64,000 nt of DNA from positions 248,001 to 312,000 of the forward strand of contig NZ_JAHDTI010000007.1 of the NCBI RefSeq assembly GCF_018531495.1. The letters run 5' to 3'. This stretch comes from Nonomuraea sediminis. Its GTDB lineage: Bacteria; Actinomycetota; Actinomycetes; Streptosporangiales; Streptosporangiaceae. The position numbers and the translations under genes are program-made. Positions 24,811 to 34,717 of the stretch are shown one piece after another. The notes under the pieces are model-generated. The model was given only the letters and a program-made list of their open reading frames with translations, had not been told where the DNA came from and did no database searches. The first letter of the stretch is position 1, and each line of letters begins with the position of its first letter.

Positions 24811-25389
24811 GTGCAGCCATTTTTCGCGCGTCGCCATGAGCCACCGCCGCCGGTCGGCCCCCGAAGCAGCGATGCCGAGCTGCTCGCCGCGGTCGCCGCC
24901 GAGCGGGTGGACGCGCTCAAGATCCTCCATCGGCGCCACGCGCCCTGGCTGCGCGTACGGCTGGCTCACAGGTGCGCCGACAGGGAGCTCGTGGACGACG
25001 CGATCCAGGACACCTTCCTCGCGATCTGGCGCGACGCCCACCGCTACCGGGTGACGAAGGCCGAGGCGGCGGCGTGGATCTGGACGATCGCGATCCGCAG
25101 GCTCATCTCCGGACTCCGCCGGAGCGGGACCAGCCCACCCCTCACCGTTCTGGACGACGCGGACTTGATCACCGAGTCGGCCGAGGACGCGGTCCTGGTC
25201 GGCGTCGAGCACGGCGACCTGGGAAAGGCGCTGGCCAGGCTGTCGCCCGAGCTGCGTGCGGCCATCCAGGCCACCGTCCTCGACGGCCTCACCGTGCGTG
25301 AGGCCGCCCATCTCCTCGGCATCCCCGAGGGGACCGTGAAGACCCGCGTCATGCGGGCCAAGGCCCGGCTCAGGGAGCATCTCGCATGA
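24811..25389 (+). CDS. ECF-type RNA polymerase sigma factor
   Basis: About 192 residues. Region 2 (about 25-95) includes LLAAVAAERVDALKILHRRHAPWLRVRL and VDDAIQDTFLAIWRDAHRY; region 4 (about 130-190) includes LARLSPELRAAIQATVLDGLTVREAAHLLGIPEGTVKTRVMRAK. Its last bases overlap the anti-sigma start as ATGA. The start is uncertain: GTG 24811 is the most conservative choice, ATG 24685 would add 42 residues, and the best Shine-Dalgarno (24784-24792) sits just before a non-standard ATT codon. It probably autoregulates this sigma/anti-sigma/ABC operon. Confidence 0.88.
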   Translation: MQPFFARRHEPPPPVGPRSSDAELLAAVAAERVDALKILHRRHAPWLRVRLAHRCADRELVDDAIQDTFLAIWRDAHRYRVTKAEAAAWIWTIAIRRLISGLRRSGTSPPLTVLDDADLITESAEDAVLVGVEHGDLGKALARLSPELRAAIQATVLDGLTVREAAHLLGIPEGTVKTRVMRAKARLREHLA

Positions 25390-26200
25390 ACGCGCAGTGG
25401 CACGTGCCCGACGAGCTGCTCGAGCACTACGTGAGCGGCCACCTGGAGCCGGTCCAGGTGCTGTCCGTGGAGAGCCATCTCACCCGGTGTGAGCGCTGCC
25501 GCGCCGCGGTGCCCTGCGAGGAGGACTGGCTCACCGCGAGCTGGGGGAGGGTCGAGGACCTGGTGGACCGTCCCAGGCCGCGGCCGGTGGCACGGCTGCT
25601 GCGCTGGTTCGGAGTTCCCGAGCACGTGGCCACGTTCCTCGCGGCCACGCCCTCTCTGGCGCGTGGGTGGCTGCTCGCGGTGACATCGGTGACGGCGTTC
25701 GCCGTCGTAGCGGCCCACCTGGGCCGGGGCGGCGTGGTGCCGTTCCTCGTGGTCGCGCCGGTGCTGCCGCTGGCGGGCGTCGCCGTCGCCTACGGACCAC
25801 GCGTCGACCCCGTCCACGAGATCCAGGCGGCCACGCCCATGGGAGGCGCCAGGGTGCTGTTGCTGCGTGCCGTCGCGGTGCTGGTGACCGCGATCGTGCT
25901 GGCGGGTGTGGCGGCCCTGCTGCTCCCGGGCCCGCTCGGGCTCTCGGCGGCGGCATGGCTGCTGCCCGCTCTGGCGCTCACAGCCGCCACCCTGGCCCTG
26001 TCGACCCGGTTCGCGCCGATGATCTCGGCTGCGGCCCTGACCGTCGCCTGGCTCGGCGGAGTGTTGCTCTTCGCGAGGCTCACCGGTGACGCGCTGACGC
26101 CCTTCTCGCCCGCGGCCCAGGCCCTGTACGGCGCGGCCGCCCTGATCCTCGTCCCGCTCATCTACCTGCGACGTGCACGCTTCGACTCAGGAGAACCCAC

Positions 26201-26216
<16 letters not shown>
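25386..26216 (+). CDS. Zinc-finger (zf-HC2) anti-sigma factor with membrane domain
   Basis: The 276-residue protein starts with a zf-HC2-like module: HYVSGHLEPVQVLSVESHLTRCERCRAAV, with the HxxxCxxC zinc site near residues 33-41 that typifies redox-sensing ZAS anti-sigma factors. Six or so transmembrane helices follow (about 85-265), resembling the fused membrane parts seen with ABC transporters. It should bind the sigma factor encoded just upstream and overlaps both neighbours (4 bp and 16 bp). Confidence 0.85.
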
Positions 26217-27054
<838 letters not shown>

Positions 27055-27058
<4 letters not shown>

Positions 27059-28434
27059 TCTTCCGCTCGCTGTTCCTGTTCGAGGCGCTGAGGCTCCTGC
27101 GCAGCCCCATCCCCTGGGGAGCCGCCGCCCTCTGCCTGGGGTTGCGATTGTTCGCGACCTGGCAGTGGCTCCCCGACATGAGCGTCGATCCGACGAGCAC
27201 GTCGGGTGCGATGCTGCTGCCGGCCGTGGCCATGATGCTCACAGCCAACCTCGCGACCTCCCGGGACACCAGGGGCGGCATGCCGGAGACGCTCGCAGCG
27301 ATGCCAGGACGCGCTGCGGAGCGGACAAAAGCTGCGACCCTGGCGGCGGTCACGGTCGGCGCCGGGATCGCGCTGCCGGTGATGACCGGCTACCTGCTGG
27401 CGCGGCTGGCCATGGGTCCGGTCGCGGGGGTGTTCGATCCGTACGAGGCCCTGGCGGGGGTGCTGGCCGTACCGTTCGCGGCAGCCCTCGGCGCGATGCT
27501 CGGCAGGTGGACTCCCTGGCTTGTCACGGTCCCCGTTGCGGCATTCCTGATCGGGCTGCTCACCTACATCAACAGTCAGCTGGGCGGCTACGGGGGCTGG
27601 TTCCTGCCTGTGGTGCTGTTCAACGGGCCTGACTGGGAGCAACGCCCATCGGGGTCGCATGCGGTCTACCTCCTGGCCTGCGTCGCTCTCTTCGCGACCC
27701 TTGCCCTGCTCCGGCACGGCGCCAGGCCCGTCCGCCTCGTCGCCGCTCTGACCGCCGCGGCGGTGGCGGTGCCCACGGCAGCCACCGCGACCGTCACCAG
27801 ACAGGAGACCGCTCAGCGATGTGAGAAGCACGACGTCCTCACCTACTGCGCCTTCCGCGACTACGTCACCTGGATCCCCGCTTGGGCATCGGCATTGGAG
27901 CCCGTCGCGCGGGCGCTGCCTCCGACGCGGCGTGACCGGTTGCCGATCGTGCGACAGATCAGGGATATGGGTGAGTACCGTGACAACGCGGAGTCCATCA
28001 ACACGTTCATGATGTGGGGACGGGCCGGAGCCGAGGACGCCTCCCGCTCCATCCTCGCCTCCCAGCTCATCCGCTCGGTGCTTGCCCTGGGCATCCCGAT
28101 GGGAGGCTGCGACCTGCGAGGTCAGGGCAGGGCACTCGTGGCTCTGTGGCTTCTCGGCCAGTCAGCGGGGTCGGCGCCGTCCGAGGACCGGACGATCCAG
28201 GTCGGCTCCTCCGTCTACATGCAGGTGCAGTCGCCGCTGGGGATGATCCGGTACGGCACGGCCGAACTGGGCTACGCGCGCAGGCTGCTCGCCATGCCCG
28301 ATGCCCGGCAGCGGATCTGGACGCACTGGGACACGCTGGTGAAGCCCAGCACGACCGTCGAGCAGGCGCTGCCGTTGCTGGGACTGCGCCCCGAGTTCGC
28401 CGCCGAGCCCGCGAAGGGGAAGCCATGCTCGTGA
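27055..28434 (+). CDS. ABC-2-type transporter membrane protein
   Basis: A 459-residue protein with about six N-terminal transmembrane helices (within residues 10-245). A soluble C-terminal region of about 200 residues contains ALPPTRRDRLPIVRQIRDMGEYRDNAESINTFMMWGRAG. Such a long extracytoplasmic or cytoplasmic tail is unusual for ABC-2 permeases and does not match a domain I can name. It overlaps the ATPase gene by 4 bp and the next gene by 10 bp. Confidence 0.82.
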
Positions 28435-29030
28435 TCCAGCTCATCAAGCCGATCGCGCGGGCGATCGACTGGGTTCCCCTCGCGGCCACGGGAACGCTTG
28501 CCGTGGTGATGGCCTTGGTGATCGAGGCAGGTGCCGGGACCACCTTCACCGTGCTCAGAATGCTGGGGGTGATGCTGGGCGCCGCCGCCGGGTTCGCCGT
28601 GATCGACGAGATGGGCGCAAGCACGGGAGCTACTCCGGTGCCCCGGTGGCTCCGGCAATGGGTGCGGTGCGGCTTCGGCGCCGCCGCGGCGGGCCTGTCC
28701 TGGGGCGTCGCGTGCGCCATCGCTGTCGCCAGATTGCCGGAGGGCGGACAGCTCAAGGTGGCCGGGATGGCGGTGGAGGCCGCGGTCTGCATCACGATCG
28801 GATTGCTGGCGGCGTCGATCGCCGGACGCATGCACCAGGGGAGGGCGGCCGCCCTTGCCGGCATGGGCGGCCTGCTGGTCATCGTCTCGGTGACCCTGGT
28901 CCTGCGGGGACCGTACTGGCCCTGGCTCTATCCGGAAGAGCGGAACTGGGACCTCGTGCACCATGCCTGGCTGGCCGTACTCCTGCCCGCCCTCGCCGCC
29001 CTCAACTGGGCGAACCGAGACCTACGCTGA
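28425..29030 (+). CDS. Six-helix membrane protein of the ABC operon
   Basis: A 201-residue hydrophobic protein with about six predicted helices (WVPLAATGTLAVVMALVIEAG, TVLRMLGVMLGAAAGFAVI and others). No enzymatic motif is visible. It overlaps the ABC-2 protein gene by 10 bp and ends the operon, so it is probably an accessory subunit of the exporter. The ATG is at 28425; a longer frame upstream is a shadow. Confidence 0.75.
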   Translation: MLVIQLIKPIARAIDWVPLAATGTLAVVMALVIEAGAGTTFTVLRMLGVMLGAAAGFAVIDEMGASTGATPVPRWLRQWVRCGFGAAAAGLSWGVACAIAVARLPEGGQLKVAGMAVEAAVCITIGLLAASIAGRMHQGRAAALAGMGGLLVIVSVTLVLRGPYWPWLYPEERNWDLVHHAWLAVLLPALAALNWANRDLR

Positions 29031-29127
29031 CCTATCCCCGTTCCCGGCGGGCTGCCAGCGTTCTGCCAGGCGGATACCAGCGTCGGCGGCGATGCTCATG
29101 CCTCCACCACCGTGAAGGAGGACGTGA

Positions 29128-29988
29128 ATGGGCGGCAAGGCATCGACGGAGTGGCGGACCGGCGCAGTGACCTCGCGGAGCGGGGCGACGGTCGCCACGC
29201 TCAGTGCGGGGCGGGGGCCGGGGGTGGTCGTGGTACCGGGGAACAACCGGCGTGCCCACCACTACCGGGCCCTGGCACAGGAGCTCTCCGGCTCTTACAG
29301 CGTGCACGTGATCGAGCGGCGCGGGCGTGGCCAGAGCGATCCTCAGGGGCCGGGCTACAGCGTGGATACCGAGGTCGACGACGCGCTGGCCGTCATGGAT
29401 CACACGGGCGCGCGCCTGGTCTTCGGGCACAGCTACGGCGGCCTGGTCGCCCTGCACCTCGGGTTGCGGCGAAGGGTTGACGCGCTGGTGGTCTACGAGC
29501 CGGGCGTGAGCATCGGCGGGTCGTTCCCGGCATCCTGGCTGCCGACGTTCACTCGCCTGCTGGAGAAGGGCAGGCACACCGCGGCGATGACGGTCCTGCT
29601 CAAGGCCACCCGCCTGGCCCCCATCGGCGACGCGCCGACGCCGGTGTTCCGCGCGCTGGCGTTCATGGTGCTGCGGGGGGCCGACGGCCGTGACGCGCGG
29701 GCGATGATGGTGAACACCCCGGCCGAGATCCGCGAGATCATCCGCCTGGACTCCGACGGCGCCAGATACGCGAGCATCGACTCCCCGACGCTGCTGCTCG
29801 GCGGCGCCAAATCTCCCGGCTACCTCACTGGCGTGCTCCCTCGCCTGGGCCGGATCATGCCCGATGCCCGGCACGAGATCCTGCCAGGGCTCGACCACAA
29901 TGCCCCCGACCTGAACGCCCCCGACGTCATCGCCGAACGGTTCCGGACCTTCGTGCAGTCCCGACTCTCGGGGGAGCGGGCCGGCTGA
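29128..29988 (+). CDS. Alpha/beta hydrolase
   Basis: A 286-residue alpha/beta-hydrolase. The nucleophile elbow is GHSYGG (S102), the oxyanion region is around VPGNNRRAHHY (about 36-46), and the terminal His lies in LPGLDHNAPD (near 258). The catalytic acid is likely the Asp before the last strand. It has a strong GAAGGAGG ribosome site. Esters, lactones or epoxides are possible substrates; no neighbour decides. It stands alone between the ABC operon and a minus-strand regulator. Confidence 0.88.
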   Translation: MGGKASTEWRTGAVTSRSGATVATLSAGRGPGVVVVPGNNRRAHHYRALAQELSGSYSVHVIERRGRGQSDPQGPGYSVDTEVDDALAVMDHTGARLVFGHSYGGLVALHLGLRRRVDALVVYEPGVSIGGSFPASWLPTFTRLLEKGRHTAAMTVLLKATRLAPIGDAPTPVFRALAFMVLRGADGRDARAMMVNTPAEIREIIRLDSDGARYASIDSPTLLLGGAKSPGYLTGVLPRLGRIMPDARHEILPGLDHNAPDLNAPDVIAERFRTFVQSRLSGERAG

Positions 29989-29997
29989 CGAGGATGG

Positions 29998-30789
29998 TCA
30001 GCGGCGACCGTTCCGCGTTGCTGTCCGGAAGAAGCGGGCGGTGTCGTCGTCGGCGGGAAAGTATGCCTCGACGGCGATCTCGTCCAGCGTGACGTCGAAG
30101 GCGGCACCGAACGTCGTGACAGTGTTGAAGAAGCACAGCTCCGCTCCGCGATGGCCGATGCGGATGGGCAGCGCGATGTCGGCGGGATCGGGCGGCGGCG
30201 GATCGTCCTCGGGGCCGTAGGACAGCAGCTCCTCATACAGCGCGCTCAGCTGGGGATCACCGGTCTGCGCCACCTGGCGGGCGAGCCGGGGCAGCAGGTA
30301 GGCGCGGACCTGCTCCAGGTTGCGCAGCCGCGGCGCGAACCCGCCCGGATGCAGGCCCAGTCGCATCATGTTGACCGGCGGTCGCAGCAACGACTCCTCC
30401 ACGTCCTCCAGGAAGACGTCGATCGCGGCGTTGGCGAACAGCAGGTTCCAGCGACGGTCCACGACGAGCGCCGGATACGGCTCGTGCCCTCGCAGGATCC
30501 GCTCCAGGACATTCCGGGCCGACGCCAGGTGCGGATCCTCCAGCGGGCGTTCGCGGACGACGGGTGCGTGCCCGGCCGCGACCAGCAGGCGGTTGCGTTC
30601 CCGCAAGGGCACGCCCAGATGCTCGGCCAGACGCAACACCATCGGGCCGCTGGGAATGGTGCGTCCCGTCTCCACGAAGCTGACGTGCCTGGCGGACACC
30701 TCCGCCTGGATCGCCAGATCGAGCTGGCTGAGCCCTCTGCGGTGCCGCCACTCGCGTAGCAGCTCACCGACCGGCCGGTCCTGCGTCAT
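29998..30789 (-). CDS. XRE-family regulator with MmyB-like ligand-binding domain
   Basis: A 263-residue protein: an N-terminal helix-turn-helix (about 8-65, LLREWRHRRGLSQLDLAIQAEVSARHVSFVETGRTIPS) and a PAS-like MmyB-type C-terminal domain (about 95-260, PYPALVVDRRWNLLFANAAIDVFL). Family members in actinomycetes often repress a divergent or neighbouring oxidoreductase gene and are thought to bind fatty-acid-like ligands. A 21-bp perfect palindrome (30823-30843) in its promoter is the likely operator. Regulated genes probably include the NmrA-like gene at 31205. Confidence 0.92.
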   Translation of the reverse strand: MTQDRPVGELLREWRHRRGLSQLDLAIQAEVSARHVSFVETGRTIPSGPMVLRLAEHLGVPLRERNRLLVAAGHAPVVRERPLEDPHLASARNVLERILRGHEPYPALVVDRRWNLLFANAAIDVFLEDVEESLLRPPVNMMRLGLHPGGFAPRLRNLEQVRAYLLPRLARQVAQTGDPQLSALYEELLSYGPEDDPPPPDPADIALPIRIGHRGAELCFFNTVTTFGAAFDVTLDEIAVEAYFPADDDTARFFRTATRNGRR

Positions 30790-30822
30790 GCGGCGATTAT
30801 TGCCCCGCCTCGTCGATCATCG

Positions 30823-30843
30823 CGATTACATGCCATGTAATCG
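30823..30843. promoter_or_regulatory. Perfect palindromic operator of the XRE regulator
   Basis: CGATTACATG and CATGTAATCG flank a single C, giving a 21-bp perfect palindrome midway between the divergent XRE gene and the small SnoaL-like gene. It is markedly more A+T-rich than its surroundings. The natural reading is an XRE dimer operator controlling both directions. Confidence 0.7.
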
Positions 30844-30877
30844 ACAGGGCCGGACGGCGGCTGGGACGGTGGCCCGC

Positions 30878-31099
30878 ATGAGCGAAACCAGCAAGGCCGC
30901 ACGCAACAAGCAACTGGTCATCGACGGCTTCACCCAGTTCGCGGCGGGCAACATCGACGTACTCCGTACCCTTGCCGACGACCCGCGCGGCATCGCCGTC
31001 GTCGACATCTGGCGGCTGAGCGACGGACAGATCGTCGAACACTGGGATGTCGTCCAGCCGGTGCCGGAAGCCGCGCAGATTCCCCACGGAATGTTCTGA
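30878..31099 (+). pseudogene. SnoaL-like protein with an internal deletion
   Basis: The 73-residue frame starts like SnoaL/NTF2-fold proteins (KAARNKQLVIDGFTQFAAGNIDVL) and then jumps to the family's C-terminal end (GIAVVDIWRLSDGQIVEHWD, VVQPVPE). Full-length members have about 120-140 residues, so the central 50-60 residues, including the YxxHxP active-site region, are missing. The reading frame is kept. It is probably non-functional, or a small protein derived from a dead gene. It is divergent from the XRE regulator. Confidence 0.65.
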
Positions 31100-31204
31100 G
31101 CGGGTGGCGCGGCGCCGACCTGACATTCCACAGGCCTGTCTCGTCACTCTGTCGAGAGCACGTGCGCGATCTGCTCTGCCTCAGAGAAGAGAAGAGAAGG
31201 AACC

Positions 31205-32035
31205 ATGATTCTGGTCACCGGTGGCGCCGGGAACGTCGGCGCCAACGTCGTCCGTCAACTGCTCGACGCGGGCGAGAAGGTACGCGTCATGACCCGTAAC
31301 CCGAGCGACCGTTCATTCCCGGACGGCGTCGAGGTCGTGCCCGGCGACCTCGCCCGGCCGGAAACCCTGCCGGCGGCGCTGTCCGGCATCGAGCGGGCAT
31401 TCCTGTTCCCCGTCTTCACCGGGCTCGACGGATTCCTCGACGCGGCGCGGCAAGCCGACCTGCAGCATGTCGTGCTGCTGTCCTCATCGAGCGTCACGTA
31501 CTCCACGCCGGGGTTGATCGGCGAACAGCACCTGCGGCTCGAACGGGCCGTCGCCGCGTCCGGGTTGCCGTGGACCTTCGTGCGTCCGGACGCGTTCATG
31601 ACCAATGACCTCGCCTGGGCGCCGCAGATCATCGACGACGGGGTCGTCCGCGGGGTGTACGGCGAGGCCGCACTGGCTCCGGTGGATCCGCGTGACATCG
31701 CCGCGGTAGCCGTACAAGCCCTGCTGGATCAGCGTGCCGGTGAGGCCTACATGCTCACAGGGCCGCAGTCGCTGACCCAGATCCAGCGCGTGCGGATCAT
31801 CGCTGAGACGATCGGGCGGCCGCTGCGGTTCGAAGAGGTGCCCCGGGAACAGTTCCGGGAGCAGATGCTGAGCCACGGCACGCCGGCGCCGGTGGTCGAC
31901 GAACTCCTCGACGGATTCGCCGCCAGGGTCGGCAAGACCGCGGAGATCTCGACCGCGGTTGAGGAAGTCGCCGGGCGACCGGCTTTCACCTACGCCCAAT
32001 GGGCCGCCCGAGCCTTCGACCCGGCACTGGCCTGA
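31205..32035 (+). CDS. NmrA-like NAD(P)-binding protein
   Basis: A 276-residue atypical short-chain dehydrogenase. The N-terminal nucleotide motif is VTGGAGNVGANVVRQLL (about 4-20), followed by VMTRNPSDRSFPDGVEVVPGDL. The usual YxxxK pair is absent, as in NmrA and the quinone oxidoreductase QOR2-type proteins. It may be a redox sensor or an NADPH:quinone reductase. GAAGGA precedes the ATG. A terminator-like palindrome follows. The XRE regulator may control it. Confidence 0.88.
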   Translation: MILVTGGAGNVGANVVRQLLDAGEKVRVMTRNPSDRSFPDGVEVVPGDLARPETLPAALSGIERAFLFPVFTGLDGFLDAARQADLQHVVLLSSSSVTYSTPGLIGEQHLRLERAVAASGLPWTFVRPDAFMTNDLAWAPQIIDDGVVRGVYGEAALAPVDPRDIAAVAVQALLDQRAGEAYMLTGPQSLTQIQRVRIIAETIGRPLRFEEVPREQFREQMLSHGTPAPVVDELLDGFAARVGKTAEISTAVEEVAGRPAFTYAQWAARAFDPALA

Positions 32036-32041
32036 CAGCGA

Positions 32042-32067
32042 CCGCCCCGGATGCGCATCCGGGGCGG
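32042..32067. terminator. Terminator-like perfect palindrome
   Basis: A 26-base perfect palindrome (arm CCGCCCCGGATGC) begins seven bases after the NmrA-like stop codon and precedes the next plus-strand gene, which therefore probably has its own promoter or relies on read-through. Confidence 0.75.
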
Positions 32068-32111
32068 GACAGCGTTCACCGGTCGTCAAAATTCATCGAA
32101 GGAGAGCTCTG

Positions 32112-32954
32112 GTGTCGTCTTCGAAGCCGGTCACATCCGGCACACAGCTCCCGATCTGCCGTACCTGCGGCGTGCAGTACGGGAAAGCGCGCGCCGATTG
32201 CCCGATTTGTCTGGATGAGCGGCAATATGTCAATTGGGAAGGCCAGCAGTGGACCACCCTTGCCGAGTTGCGCGCCGGTGGGCATCGCGGCCGGGTCGAT
32301 GAGGAGGGCCCCGGGGTGCTCGGGGTCGGCGCGGTGCCGTCGGTGGCTGTCGGCCAGCGTGCGCTGCTGATCCGCTCGCCGTCCGGCAACGTGCTGTGGG
32401 ATTGCGTGGGCTACCTCGACGACGATCTCGCCGCGGAGATCGAGAAGCTGGGCGGGATCAGCGCGATCGCCGTCAGCCATCCGCACTTCTACGGCGTGAT
32501 GACCGAGTGGGGCCGCGCCTTCGACGCCCCGGTGTACGTCCACGCCGCGGACCGTGAGTGGGTCGGGCGGCCCGATCCGCTGATCGAGTACTGGACGGGC
32601 GACACCCACCAGATCGCGCCTGACATGACGCTGATCAACGCAGGCACGCATTTCGCCGGTGGCACCGTACTGCACTGGAGCAGTGACCCCGAGGGACGCG
32701 GTGCGCTGTTCAGCGGCGACATCTTCATGGTGGTGATGGACCGGCGGTGGGTCAGCTTCATGTACAGCATCCCCAACTTCATTCCAGAGCGACCGCGTGT
32801 CATCCGCCGCGCACTCGCGTTGATCGAACCGTTCTCCTTCGAACGCATCTACGGAGCGTTCTGGGGACGGGTGGTCACTGCCGAGGGAAAGGCTTCGGTA
32901 CGCCGTTCCGCGACGCGGTACATGCGCTTCGCGCTGGACGATGACCCGTCATGA
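32112..32954 (+). CDS. MBL-fold protein with N-terminal zinc-ribbon-like motif
   Basis: A 280-residue protein. The N-terminus has two CxxC pairs (ICRTCG and DCPICLDERQYV, about residues 15-40), then a metallo-beta-lactamase-like fold (LLIRSPSGNVLWDC, ISAIAVSHPHFYGVMTEW, GALFSGDIFM). The usual HxHxDH metal motif is reduced to SHPHFYGVMTEW, so a second metal site may be lost. The GTG at 32112 follows AAGGAGAG. Function unknown; homologues are usually annotated only as MBL-fold hydrolases. Confidence 0.8.
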   Translation: MSSSKPVTSGTQLPICRTCGVQYGKARADCPICLDERQYVNWEGQQWTTLAELRAGGHRGRVDEEGPGVLGVGAVPSVAVGQRALLIRSPSGNVLWDCVGYLDDDLAAEIEKLGGISAIAVSHPHFYGVMTEWGRAFDAPVYVHAADREWVGRPDPLIEYWTGDTHQIAPDMTLINAGTHFAGGTVLHWSSDPEGRGALFSGDIFMVVMDRRWVSFMYSIPNFIPERPRVIRRALALIEPFSFERIYGAFWGRVVTAEGKASVRRSATRYMRFALDDDPS

Positions 32955-32966
32955 TCCTGGGCGGTG

Positions 32967-33428
32967 TCAGGCGTCGCGGAGATCGCCTGTCCCGGACTGC
33001 TCGGTCAGGAAATAGACGGAGTGGGAGACAACCTGCAGGTCGGATGGGGGGAGGTCGTCCGGCCCGTAGTAGTCGTACAGCTGCCGCCGGAACTCCTCTT
33101 CTGTGGAGGCCACGCCGATGATCGCATCCGTCTCCCACACCAGCAGTTGTCTCAAGCCCTGGCCGTCGAGTTCTTCGGAAATGGCCTCGGTCGAGACGTT
33201 CAGCAGCCGGGACTCGTGTTCGCGGCGGCAGTCAAGGCGCAGCAGCCAGCGCTGCCACCAGGTCCGAAGGTGATCGGCCGCGGAATCCGCGAAGTCCTCG
33301 GCCGCGTCGTCGGCTGCCTGATCGGCGCTCGGGTAGCTTGGCCGATTCACCCGGACCAGCAATTTGTGCTGACATTCATCGGCACACGCGTACAGATACA
33401 AACGGAACTGCGTGACCTGGCTACCCAC
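32967..33428 (-). CDS. Hypothetical protein co-transcribed with Rieske oxygenase
   Basis: A 153-residue soluble protein with no signal peptide or membrane segment. It contains CADECQHKLLVRVNRP near residue 15, an acidic helical stretch (ADQAADDAAEDFADSAADHL) and DAIIGVASTEEEFRRQLYDYYG. I do not recognise the family. It follows the Rieske gene by 9 bp on the same strand, so it may be an accessory factor or an unrelated passenger. GTG start. Confidence 0.6.
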   Translation of the reverse strand: MGSQVTQFRLYLYACADECQHKLLVRVNRPSYPSADQAADDAAEDFADSAADHLRTWWQRWLLRLDCRREHESRLLNVSTEAISEELDGQGLRQLLVWETDAIIGVASTEEEFRRQLYDYYGPDDLPPSDLQVVSHSVYFLTEQSGTGDLRDA

Positions 33429-33437
33429 GGCCTGATC

Positions 33438-34595
33438 CTAGAAGTCCCGGGGGCCGGATCGTTCGAGCTCGTGCCGGTAGGCGTCGAGGACGAGGCCGTG
33501 GAAATGATGGAGCGCGTGTTCCGACAACCCCGACCCGTCGGGATCATAAACGATCTTTCCCTGGGTGAACGCGGGGGTGCGCATTCCGCGCTGGACGCTT
33601 TCCACCAAGGCGATGTCCTCCACCTGGAGAACCTCGTCGATGTAGCGGATGCTGTCCAGTTCCGCCTCGTCGGGCTCCGCGGTCTCCAGATAGAAGTCCC
33701 AGATCTCGCGAGTCCGTTCGGGGCCGTCAGGGATGATCTGCAGCACCATGAAGTTCCCGCGGCCGGGATAGCGCAGCAGGCAGGTGTTGGGCCACAGCCA
33801 CCAGACCGCGTGCTCGGTAACGGTCGCGCCTGACACGTCGTAGGCGGAGTTCTCCTTTATACCGGCCTGGGCCATGTGGCTGGAGTAGATCCCATGGGTG
33901 GTGACCCGATAGGTGCTCATGTCGACCAGGGACACGAAGTCCTTGTGGGCCACGTGGCAGTGGTAGCACTCCAGGAAGTTGTCGACGACGTTCTTCCAGT
34001 TGGAGGCGATGTCGTAGGTGAGGCGGCGGGCAAGGGTCAGCTTGGCGACGTCCGGCGCCCACGCCTCGATCTCCGCCTCGAGGTCCCCGGCCTGCTCGGT
34101 CAGAGGAGCCGCCTCGGGGTCGAGGTTGACGTAGACCATGCCGCCGAACTCGGTGACGTGGATCTGGTCCAGGCACACCGTGGAGGTGTCGAAGCCCGCC
34201 ATGGCGCCGGTGTTGCGTGCTCGCCTCAACCGGCCGGTGAGGTCGAAGTTCCAGGCGTGGTACGGGCAGACGATGCTGCGTCGGACGCCGGAGCCCGTGA
34301 GCAGTTCGTGCGCGCGGTGCTTGCACACGTTGTAGAACGCCCGTAGCGTGCCAGCCTCGTCCCGGACGGCCACGATCGGCATGCCGGCCACCGTACCCGT
34401 CACATAGCTTCCCGGCTCGCGCAGCTTCTCCACATGGCACAGCCACTGCCACGTACGGGCGAAGATCGCCCGCTGGTCGACGTCGAACCACCTCGGCTCG
34501 GTGTAGGCGTCGGCGTGCAACGACATCGACAGGGCGGGGTCGGGGTCGTATCCGGTTGAGATGTGATCGATTGCGGGGATCGGATCCGATGTCAC
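33438..34595 (-). CDS. Rieske non-heme iron oxygenase, alpha subunit
   Basis: A 385-residue oxygenase with a Rieske [2Fe-2S] domain (C91-x-H93 and C110-x2-H113, in CKHRAHELL and VCPYHAW) and a catalytic domain. Its mononuclear iron site is suggested by NFLECYHCHVAHKDF (bridging E209, ligands H212 and H217) with an Asp near the C-terminus. The form resembles glycine-betaine or stachydrine demethylase-type oxygenases more than ring dioxygenases with a small beta subunit. No reductase gene is adjacent. The GTG at 34595 has GGAGG six bases upstream; a longer frame is rejected. Confidence 0.88.
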   Translation of the reverse strand: MTSDPIPAIDHISTGYDPDPALSMSLHADAYTEPRWFDVDQRAIFARTWQWLCHVEKLREPGSYVTGTVAGMPIVAVRDEAGTLRAFYNVCKHRAHELLTGSGVRRSIVCPYHAWNFDLTGRLRRARNTGAMAGFDTSTVCLDQIHVTEFGGMVYVNLDPEAAPLTEQAGDLEAEIEAWAPDVAKLTLARRLTYDIASNWKNVVDNFLECYHCHVAHKDFVSLVDMSTYRVTTHGIYSSHMAQAGIKENSAYDVSGATVTEHAVWWLWPNTCLLRYPGRGNFMVLQIIPDGPERTREIWDFYLETAEPDEAELDSIRYIDEVLQVEDIALVESVQRGMRTPAFTQGKIVYDPDGSGLSEHALHHFHGLVLDAYRHELERSGPRDF

Positions 34596-34681
34596 GGTAC
34601 CTCCAAGGCCTGGCACCAAGCGCGGGTGCGCAGGCGGCGAGACGGCACATATATCCCTGTGCCACCGGATTGATGCTAATG

Positions 34682-34698
34682 ATCCTTTAAGTGAGGAT
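34682..34698. promoter_or_regulatory. Short inverted repeat upstream of the Rieske gene
   Basis: ATCCT and AGGAT flank TTAAGTG in an A+T-rich patch about 90 bp upstream of the Rieske start, followed by the palindromic AAGAACTTCTT (34701-34711). Both suit operator or promoter use. No regulator can be assigned. Confidence 0.35.
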
Positions 34699-34717
34699 TC
34701 AAGAACTTCTTGACCGT

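Noticed and set aside
31100..31147. Minus-strand frame covering the small SnoaL-like gene
   Set aside because: The plus-strand product matches the SnoaL family ends; the minus-strand frame does not match any family.
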